From: Nomia melanderi
Lineage: Eukaryota; Arthropoda; Insecta; Hymenoptera; Halictidae
DNA length: 64,000 bases
Direction: 5' to 3'
Assembly: GCF_051020985.1 (NCBI RefSeq)
Contig: NW_027475292.1
Coordinates: 28,934 to 92,933, forward strand
The notes beneath the pieces are model-generated. The model did no database searches. It was not told the origin of the DNA and saw nothing but the letters and a program-made list of their open reading frames with translations. The position numbers and the translations under genes are program-made. Below are positions 51,468-61,403 of the stretch, piece after piece (the stretch's first letter is position 1; the number at the start of each line of letters is the position of its first letter).

Positions 51468-54400
51468 CCTCGGACCACGAGGTACCGAGAGAACCATCGA
51501 CACATAGGGCCGGACTGTCAGGGTCAAGGAAAAATCCATTACATCTCTGGTGATAACACGGGTGCTATTAGAGATAGCGAAATAAATCAAAGTGCATTGT
51601 CTGCAGGAGGCCCTGGCGCATGAATCTGTGCAGCGGGATGGACCTCGGACCACCAGGGACCGAGAAAACCACCGCCTCATGGAGCCGGACTGTCAGGGTC
51701 AGGGAAAAATCCAATATATATCTGGTGATATCTCGGGTGCTATTAGAGATAGCGCAATAAATCAAAGTGAATTATCTGCAGGGGGCCCTGGCGCATGAAT
51801 CTGTGCAGCGGGAACGACCTCGGGCCACCAGGGGCCGAGAAAACTAGCGTCTCATGGGGCTGGACACTCAGGGACAGGGAAAAATCCAATATATATCTGG
51901 TGATATCTCGGGTGCTATTGCAGATAGCGTAATAAATGAAAGTGCATTGTCTGTAGGAGGCCCTGGCGCATGAATCAGTGCAGCGGGAACGACCTCGGAC
52001 CACCAGGGGCCGAGAAAATTAAAGATATTCGGAATCCGTCACCCAAGGTCATTTAAAAATCTAGCACATATCTGGTGATATCTCGGGTGCTATTACAGAT
52101 AGCGCAATAAACCAAAGTGAATTGTCTGCAGGAAGCTCTGGCGCATGAATCTGTGCAGCGGGAACGACCGCGGACCACCAGGGGTCGAGAAAACCACCGA
52201 ATCGTGGGGCCGGGCACTCAGGGTCAGGGAAAAATCCAATAATTATCTGGGGATATCTCGGGTGCTCTTACAGATAGCGCACTTAACCAAAGTGAATTAT
52301 CTGCAGGGGGCCCTGGCACATGAATCTGTGCAGCGGGAACGACCGCGGACCACCAGGGGTCGAGAAAACCACCGAAACATGGGGCCGGGCACTCAGGGTC
52401 AGGGAAAAATACAATATATATCTGGTGATATCTCGGGTGCTATTAGAGATAGCGCAATAAACCAAAGTGAATTATCTGCAGGAGGCACTGGCGCATGAAT
52501 CTGTGTAGCGGGAACGACCTCGGACCACCAGGCGCCGAGAAAACCACAGTCTCATGGGGTCGGACACTCAGGGTCAGGGAAGAATCCAATATATATCTGG
52601 TGATATCTCGGGTGCTATTGCAGATAGCGCAATAAATGAAAGAGCATTGTCTGTAGGAGGCCCTGGCGCATGAATCTGTGCAGCGGGAACGACCTCGGAC
52701 CTCCAGGGGCCGAGAAAACTACCGTCTCATGGGGCCGGACACTCAGTGTCAGGGAAAAATCATATATATATCTGGTGATATCTCGGGTGCTATTAGAGAT
52801 AGCGCAATAAACCAAAGTGCATTGTCTGCAGCAGGCCCTGGCGCATGAATCTGTGCATCGGGAAGGACCTCGGACCACCAGGGTCCGAGAAAACCACCGT
52901 CTCATGGGGTCGAAACTCAGGGTCAGGGAAAAATCTAATATATATGTGGTGATATCTCGGGTGCAATTACAGATAGCGCAATAAACCAAAGTGAATTATC
53001 TGCAGGCGGCTCTGGCGCATGAATCTGTGCAGCGGGAACGACCTCGGACCACCAGGCGCCGAGAAAATTACAGATATTCGGAATCCGTCACCCAAGGTCA
53101 TGTAAAAATCCAGCATATATCTAGTGATATCTCGGGTGCTATTACAGATAGCGCAATAAACGAATGTGAATAGTCTGCAGGAACCCCTGGCGCATGAATC
53201 TGTGCAGCGGGATCGGCCTCGGACCACCAGGGGCCGAGAAAACAACCGACACATGGGGCCCGACACTCAGGGTCGGGGAAAAATTCAATATATATATCTG
53301 GTGATATTTCGGGTGCTCTTACAGATAGCGCACTGAACCAAAGTGAATTATCTGCAGGGGGCCCTGGCGCATGAATCTGCGCAGCTGGAACGACCTCGGA
53401 CTACCAGGGGCCGAGAAAACCACCGACACATTGGGCCGGTCTGTCAGGTTCAGGGAAAAATCCAATATATATCTGGTGATATGTCGGGTGCTATTACAGA
53501 TAGCGCAATAAACCAAAGTGAATTGTCTGCAGGCTGCCCTGGCGCATGAATCTGTGCAGCGGGATCGACCTCGGACCACGAGGTACCGAGAGAACCATCG
53601 ACACATGGGGCCCGACTGTCAGGGTCAAGGAAAAATCCATTACATCTCTGGTGATATCTCGGGTGCTATTACAGATAGCGCAATAAATCAAAGTGCATTG
53701 TCTGTAGGAAGCCCTGGCGCATGAATCTGTGCAGCGGGATCGACCCCGGACCACCAGGGGCCGAGAAAACCACCGTCTCACGGGGTCGGACACTCAGGGT
53801 CAGGGAAAAATCCAATATATATCTGGTGATATCTCGGGTGCTATTACAGATAGCGCAATAAACCAAAGTGAATTATCTGCAGGAGGCCCTGGCGCATGAA
53901 TCTGTGCAGCGGGAACGACCTCGGACCACCACGGGCCGAGAAAATCACCGTCTCATGGGGCCGGACTGTCAGCGTCAGGGGAACATCCAATATATATCTG
54001 GTGATATCTCGGGTGCTATTAGAGATAGCGCAATAAATCAAAGTGAATTATCTGCAGGGGGCCCTGCCGCATGAATCTGTGCAGCGGGAGCGACCTCGGA
54101 CCACCAGGGGCCGAGAAAACCACCGTCTCATGGGCCCGGACACTCAGGGTCAGGGAAAAATCCAATATATATCTGGTGATATCTGGGGTGCTATTAGAGA
54201 TAGCGCAATCAACCAAAGTGCATTGTCTGCAGGAGGCCCTGCCGCATGAATCTGTGCAGCGGGATCGACCTCGGGCCACCAGGGGCCGAGAAAACCACCG
54301 AAACATGGGGCCGGGCACTCAGGGTCAGGGAAAAATCCAATATATATCTGGTGATATCTCGGGTGCTATTAGAGATAGCGCAATAAATCAAAGTGCATTG

Positions 54401-55799
54401 TCTGTAGGAGGCCCTGGCGCATGAATCTGTTCACCGGGAACGACCTCGGACCACAAGGGGCGTAGAAAACCACCGTCTCATGGGGCCGGACACTCAGGGT
54501 CGGGGAAAAATCCAATATATATCTGGTGATATCTCGGGTGCTATTAGAGATAGCGCAATAAACCAAAGTGAGTTGTCTGCAGGCTGCCCTGGCGCATGAA
54601 TCTGTGCAGCGGGATCGACCTCGGACCACGAGGTACCGAGAGAATCATCGACACATGGGGCCGGACTGTCAGGGTCAAGGAAAAATCCATTACATCTCTG
54701 GTGATAACTCGGGTGCTATTAGAGATAGCGAAATAAATCAAAGTGCATTGTCTGCAGGAGGCCCAGGCGCATGAATCTGTGCAGCGGGAACGACCTCGGA
54801 CCGCCAGGGGCCGAGAAAATTAAAGATATTCGGAATCCGTCACCCAAGGTCATTTAAAAATTTAGCACATATCTGGTGATATCTCGGGTGCTATTACAGA
54901 TAGCGCAATAAACCAAAGTGCATTGTCTGCAGGAAGCTCTGGCGCATGAATCTGTGCAGCGGGATCGACCTCGGTCCACCAGGGGCCGAGAAAACCACCG
55001 TCTCATGGGCCAGGACACTCAGGGTCAGGGCAAAATCCAATATATATATGGTGTTACCTCGGGTGCTATTACAAATAGCGCAATAAATCAAAGTGCATTG
55101 TCTGCAGGAGGCCCTGGCGCATGAATCTGTGCAGCGGGATCGACCTCGGACCACGGGGGGCCGAGAAAATCACCGACACATGGGGCCGGACTGTCAGGGT
55201 CAGGGAAAAATCCAATATATATCCGGTGATATCTCGGGTGCCATTAGAGATAGCAAAATAAATCAAAGTGAATTATCTGCAGGAGGCCCTGGCGCATGAA
55301 CCTGCGCAGCGGGAACGACCTCGGACCACCAGGGGCCGAGAAAACCACCGACACATGGGGCCGGACTGTCAGGGTCAGGGAAAAATCCTATATATATCTG
55401 GTGATATCTGGGGTGCTATTAGAGATAGCGCAATCAACCGAAGTGCATTGTCTGCAGGATGCCCTGGCGGATGAATCTGTGCAGCGGGAACGACCTCGGA
55501 CCACCAGGGGCCGAGAAAACCACCGTCTCATGGGGTTGGACACACAGGGTCGGGGAAAAATCCAATATATATCAGGTGATATCTCGGGTGCTATAAGAGA
55601 TAGCGAAATAAATCAAAGTGCATTGTCTGTAGGAGGCCCTGGCGCATGAATCTGTGCAGCGGGATCGACCACGGACCACCAGGGGCCGAGAAAACCACAG
55701 TCTCATGGGGCCGGACACTCAGTGTCAGGGGAAAATACAATATATATCTGGTGATATCTCGGGTGCTATTAGAGATAGCGCAATAAACCAAAGTGAATT

Positions 55800-57725
55800 A
55801 TCTATAGGAGGCCCTGGCGCATAAATCTTGCAGCGGGATCGACCTCGGACCACCAGGGGCCGAGAAAACCACCGTCACATGGGGTCGGACACACAGGGTC
55901 AGGGAAAAATCCAATATATGTCTGGTGATATCTCGGGTGCTATTAGAGATAGCGCAATAAACCAAAGTGAATTATCTATGGGAGGCCCTGGCGCATGCAT
56001 CTGTGCAGCGGGAACGACCTCGGACCACCAGGGGCCGAGAAAACCACCGTCGCATGGGGTCGGACTGTCAGGGTCAGGGAAAAATCCAATATATATCCGG
56101 TGATATCTCGGGTGCTATTACAGATAGCGCAATAAATTAAAGAGCATTGTCTGTAGGAGACCCTGGCGCATGAATCTGTGCAGCGGGATCGACCTCGGTC
56201 CACCAGGGGCCGAGAAAACCACCGTCTCATGGGCCAGGACACTCAGGGTCAGGGGAAAATCCAATATATATATGGTGTTACCTCGGGTGCTATTACAAAT
56301 AGCGCAATAAATCAAAGTGCATTGTCTGCAGGAGGCCCTGGCGCATGAATCTGTGCAGCGGGATCGACCTCGGACCACGGGGGGCCGAGAAAATCACCGA
56401 CACATGGGGCCGGACTGTCAGGGTCAGGGAAAAATCCAATATATATCCGGTGATATCACGGTTGCCATTAGAGATAGCAAAATATATCAAAGTGCATTGT
56501 CTGCAGGCGGCCCAGGCATATGAATCTATGCAGCGGGAACGAGCTCGGACCACCAGGGGCCGAGAAAATCACCGACACATGGGGCCGGACTGTCAGGGTC
56601 AGGGAAAAATTCAATATATATATCTGGTGATATCTCGGGTGCTATTAGAGATAGCGCAATAAACCAAAGTGCATTGTCTGCAGGGGGCCCTGGCGCATGA
56701 ACCTGCGCAGCGGGAACGACCTCGGACCACCAGGGGCCGAGAAAACCACCGTCTCATGGGCCCGGACACTCAGGGTCAGGGGAAAATCCAATATATATAT
56801 GGTGATAGATCGGGTGCTCTTACAGATAGCGCACTAAACCAAAGTGAATTATCTGCAGGGGGCCCTGGCGCATGAATCTGTGCAGCGGGATCGACCTCGG
56901 ACCACCAGGGGCCGAGAAAACCACCGTCTCATGGGGTCGGACACACAGGGTCAGGGAAAAATCCAATATATGTCTGGTGATATCTCGGGTGCTATTAGAG
57001 ATAGCGCAATAAATCAAAGTGCATTGTCTGCAGGAGGCCCTGGCGCATGAATCTGTGCAGCGGGAACGACCTCGGACAACCAGGGGCCGAGAAAACCACC
57101 GTCCCGTGGGGTCGGACACTCAGGGTCAGGGAAAAATCCAATATATATCTGGTGATATCTCGGGTGCTATTACAGATAGCGCAATAAATCAAAGTGCATT
57201 GTCTGTAGGAGGCCCTGGCGCATGAATATGTGCAGCGGGATCGACCTCGGACCACCAGCGGCCGAGAAAATCACCGTCTCATGGGGCCGGTCTGTCAGGG
57301 TCAGGGAAAAATCAAATATAAATCTGGTGATATCACGGGTGCTATTACAGATAGCGCAATAAGTCAAAGTGCATTGTCTGCAGGAGGCCCTGGCGCATGA
57401 ATCTGTGCAGTGGGAACGACCTCGGACCACTAGGGGCTGAGAAAACCACCGTCTCATGGGGTCGGACTGTCAGGGTCAGGGAAAAATCCGATATATATCT
57501 GGTGATATCTCGGGTTCTATTAGAGATAGCGCAATAAATCAAAGTGCATTGTCTGTAGGTGGCCCTCGCGCATGAAACTGTTCAGCGGGATCGACCTCGG
57601 ACCACGAGGGACCGAGAAAACCATCGACACATGGGGCCGGACTGTCAGGGTCAGGGAAAAATCCAATATATATCTGGTGATATCTCGGGTGCTATTAGAG
57701 ATAGCGCAATAAAACAAAGTGAATT
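55800..57725. repeat. Eleven-monomer higher-order unit, copy 1 (1926 bp)
   Basis: Repeated in tandem at about 57,726-59,651 with an offset of 1926 (11 x 175 plus 1). Both copies carry the same unusual one-base loss, AATCTTGCAGCGGG near 55,826 and 57,751, and the same two-base gain, TTCAATATATATATCTGG near 56,609 and 58,535. Together these account for the extra base. Only about six substitutions between copies were noticed. Breakpoints are approximate to a few tens of bases. Confidence 0.92.
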
Positions 57726-59651
57726 ATCTATAGGAGGCCCTGGCGCATGAATCTTGCAGCGGGATCGACCTCGGACCACCAGGGGCCGAGAAAACCACCG
57801 TCACATGGGGTCGGACACACAGGGTCAGGGAAAAATCCAATATATGTCTGGTGATATCTCGGGTGCTATTAGAGATAGCGCAATAAACCAAAGTGAATTA
57901 TCTATGGGAGGCCCTGGCGCATGCATCTGTGCAGCGGGAACGACCTCGGACCACCAGGGGCCGAGAAAACCACCGTCGCATGGGGTCGGACTGTCAGGGT
58001 CAGGGAAAAATCCAATATATATCCGGTGATATCTCGGGTGCTATTACAGATAGCGCAATAAATTAAAGAGCATTGTCTGTAGGAGACCCTGGCGCATGAA
58101 TCTGTGCAGCGGGATCGACCTCGGTCCACCAGGGGCCGAGAAAACCACCGTCTCATGGGCCAGGACACTCAGGGTCAGGGGAAAATCCAATATATATATG
58201 GTGTTACCTCGGGTGCTATTACAAATAGCGCAATAAATCAAAGTGCATTGTCTGCAGGAGGCCCTGGCGCATGAATCTGTGCAGCGGGATCGACCTCGGA
58301 CCACGGGGGGCCGAGAAAATCACCGACACATGGGGCCGGACTGTCAGGGTCAGGGAAAAATCCAATATATATCCGGTGATATCACGGGTGCCATTAGAGA
58401 TAGCAAAATATATCAAAGTGCATTGTCTGCAGGCGGCCCAGGCATATGAATCTATGCAGCGGGAACGAGCTCGGACCACCAGGGGCCGAGAAAATCATCG
58501 ACACATGGGGCCGGACTGTCAGGGTCAGGGAAAAATTCAATATATATATCTGGTGATATCTCGGGTGCTATTAGAGATAGCGCAATAAACCAAAGTGCAT
58601 TGTCTGCAGGGGGCCCTGGCGCATGAACCTGCGCAGCGGGAACGACCTCGGACCACCAGGGGCCGAGAAAACCACCGTCTCATGGGCCCGGACACTCAGG
58701 GTCAGGGGAAAATCCAATATATATATGGTGATAGATCGGGTGCTCTTACAGATAGCGCACTAAACCAAAGTGAATTATCTGCAGGGGGCCCTGGCGCATG
58801 AATCTGTGCAGCGGGATCGACCTCGGACCACCAGGGGCCGAGAAAACCACCGTCTCATGGGGTCGGACACACAGGGTCAGGGAAAAATCCAATATATGTC
58901 TGGTGATATCTCGGGTGCTATTAGAGATAGCGCAATAAATCAAAGTGCATTGTCTGCAGGAGGCCCTGGCGCATGAATCTGTGCAGCGGGAACGACCTCG
59001 GACAACCAGGGGCCGAGAAAACCACCGTCCCGTGGGGTCGGACACTCAGGGTCAGGGAAAAATCCAATATATATCTGGTGATATCTCGGGTGCTATTACA
59101 GATAGCGCAATAAATCAAAGTGCATTGTCTGTAGGAGGCCCTGGCGCATGAATATGTGCAGCGGGATCGACCTCGGACCACCAGCGGCCGAGAAAATCAC
59201 CGTCTCATGGGGCCGGTCTGTCAGGGTCAGGGAAAAATCAAATATAAATCTGGTGATATCACGGGTGCTATTACAGATAGCGCAATAAGTCAAAGTGCAT
59301 TGTCTGCAGGAGGCCCTGGCGCATGAATCTGTGCAGTGGGAACGACCTCGGACCACTAGGGGCTGAGAAAACCACCGTCTCATGGGGTCGGACTGTCAGG
59401 GTCAGGGAAAAATCCGATATATATCTGGTGATATCTCGGGTTCTATTAGAGATAGCGCAATAAATCAAAGTGCATTGTCTGTAGGTGGCCCTCGCGCATG
59501 AAACTGTTCAGCGGGATCGACCTCGGACCACGAGGGACCGAGAAAACCACCGACACATGGGGCCGGACTGTCAGGGTCAGGGAAAAATCCAATATATATC
59601 TGGTGATATCTCGGGTGCTATTAGAGATAGCGCAATAAAACAAAGTAAATT
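57726..59651. repeat. Eleven-monomer higher-order unit, copy 2 (1926 bp)
   Basis: Tandem partner of about 55,800-57,725. Differences include ATCACGGGTGCC here against ATCACGGTTGCC, ATCATCGACAC against ATCACCGACAC, and GCGCATGAATCTT against GCGCATAAATCTT. Array A has single-copy counterparts of several of these monomers (for example 3554-3760 and 3729-3940), so the duplication post-dates the separation of the two large copies or was lost from copy 1. Confidence 0.92.
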
Positions 59652-60070
59652 ATCTGCAGGAGGCCCTGGCGCATGAATCTGTGCAGCGGGAACGACCTCG
59701 GACCACCAGGGGCCGAGAAAACGACCGTCTCATGGGGTCGGACACTCAGGGTCAGTGTAAAATCCAATATAAATCTGGTGATATTTCGGGTGCTATTACA
59801 GATATCGCAATAAATCAATGTGCATTGTCTGTAGGATGCCATGGCGCATGAATCTGTGCAGCGGGATCTACCTCGGACCACCAGGGACCGAGAAAATCAC
59901 CGACACATGGGGCCGGACTGTCAGTGTCAGGGAAAAATCCAATATATATTTGGTGGTATCTCGGGTGCTATTAGAGATAGCGCAATAAACCAAAGTGCAT
60001 TGTCTGCAGGAGTCCCTGGCGCATGAATCTGTGCAGCGGGAACGACCTCGGACCACCAGGGGCCGCGAAA

Positions 60071-60824
60071 ATTACAGCTTTTCGGTATCCGTCGCCCAAG
60101 GTCATGTAAAAATCCGGCATATATCTGGTGATATCTCGGGTGGTATTAAAGATGGCGCAATAAACCAAAGTGAATTATCTGCAGGAGGCCCTGGCGCATG
60201 AATCTGGGCCGCTGGAACGGCCTTGGACCACCAGGGGTCGATAGAACCACCGACGCATGGGGCCGGACACTCAGGGTAAGGGGAAAATCCAATATATATC
60301 TGGTGATATCTTGGGTGCTCTTACAGATAGCGCACTAAACAAAAGTGAATTATCTGCAGGGGGCCCTGGCGCATGAATCTGTGCAGCGGGAGCGACCTCG
60401 GACCTCCAGGGGCCGCGAAAATTATAGCTTTTCGGTATCCGTCGCCCAAGGTCATGTAAAAATCCGGCATATATCTGGTGATATCTCGGGTGGTATTAAA
60501 GATGGCGCAATAAACCAAAGTGAATTACCTGCAGGAGGCCCTGGCACATGAATCTGTGCAGCGGGAACGACCTCGGACCACGAGGGACCGAGAAAACCAT
60601 CGACACATGGGGCCGGACAATCATGGTCAGGGATAAATCCAGCATATATCTGGTGATATCTTGGGTGCTATTAGAGATAGCGCAATAAATCAAAGTGAAT
60701 TATCTACAGGAGGCTCTGGCGCATGAATCTGTGCAGCGTGATCTACCTCGGACCACCAGGGGCCGAGAAAATTACAGCTTTTCTGTATCCGTCGCCCAAG
60801 GTCATGTAAAAATCCGGCATATAT
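60071..60824. repeat. Cluster of three type-B blocks at the right edge of array B
   Basis: Blocks at 60,071-60,124, 60,421-60,474 and 60,771-60,824 are 350 bp apart, that is, every second monomer. All carry the CTTTTC subtype. They are followed at about 61,130 by a recombinant monomer (CACATGGGGCAGGAAACCCA then AGGTCATGTAAAAATCCAGG) also present at about 5,040. Confidence 0.85.
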
Positions 60825-61390
60825 CTGGTGATATCTTGGGTGCTATTACAGATAGCGCGATAAATCAAAGTGCATTGTCTACAGGAAGCCATGGCGCATG
60901 AACCTGTGTAGAGGGAACGACCTCGGACCACCAGGGGCCGAGAAAACCACCGTTTCATGAGGCCGGACACTCCGGCTCAAGGAAAAATCCAATATATATC
61001 TGGTGATATCTCAGGAGATATTACAGATAGCGCAATAAACCAAAGTGAATTATCTATGGGAGGCCCTGGCGCATGAATGTGTGCAGCGGGAACGACCTCG
61101 GACCACCAGGGGCCGAGAAAACCTCCGACACATGGGGCAGGAAACCCAAGGTCATGTAAAAATCCAGGATGTATGTGATGATATCTCGGGTGCTATTACA
61201 GATAGCGCAATAAACCAAAGTGCATTGTCTGCAGGAGGCTCTGGCGCATGAATCAGAGCAGCGGGATCGACCTCGGACCACCAGGGGCCGAGAAAATCAC
61301 CGTCTCATGGGGCCGGTCTGTCAGGGTCAGGGAAAAATCAAATATATATCTGGTGAAATCTCGGGTGCTATTAGCGATAGCGCTATAAAT

Positions 61391-61403
61391 CAAGGTATCA
61401 ATA
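61391..61403. other. Junction: 175-bp array B into 10-bp AT block (second copy)
   Basis: CAAGGTATCAATATAGTTTT is the same breakpoint as at 5300-5312, with one base change (CAAAGTA to CAAGGTA). It lies exactly 56,091 bp downstream. Two identical breakpoints between unrelated repeats imply copying of one ancestral junction rather than two independent events. Confidence 0.93.

Larger units (their letters stand above)
26764..61397. repeat. 175-bp satellite array B, about 198 monomers
   Basis: A complete array of the same 175-bp satellite as at 1-5306, in the same orientation and flanked on both sides by the 10-bp AT repeat. Most monomers are 174-177 bp. Small length changes occur, for example one base lost in GCAGGACCCCTGCCGC at 34,287 and 35,860, and two bases gained in ATTCAATATATATATC near 58,535. 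Diallelic sites recur in combination: GCATTGTCT or GAATTATCT, GGGATCGACC or GGGAACGACC, CGTCTCATGG, CGACACATGG or CGAAACATGG, and GGACACTCAGG or GGACTGTCAGG. Multi-monomer duplications inside it are listed separately. No gene is supported. Confidence 0.97.

Noticed and set aside
34255..59651. Reading the near-identical tandem units purely as assembly artefacts
   Set aside because: Each copy has private substitutions and fitting flanks, as expected of real duplications. Artefact cannot be excluded without reads, so it is recorded only as a caution.
26764..61397. A tRNA-like internal promoter (A-box-like TGGCGCATGAA, B-box-like GGATCGACCTC), suggesting a tRNA-derived SINE origin
   Set aside because: The B-box-like string lacks consensus positions at both ends, occurs in only part of the monomers (others have GGAACGACC), and the A-box match is poor. 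No cloverleaf or SINE tail was found.
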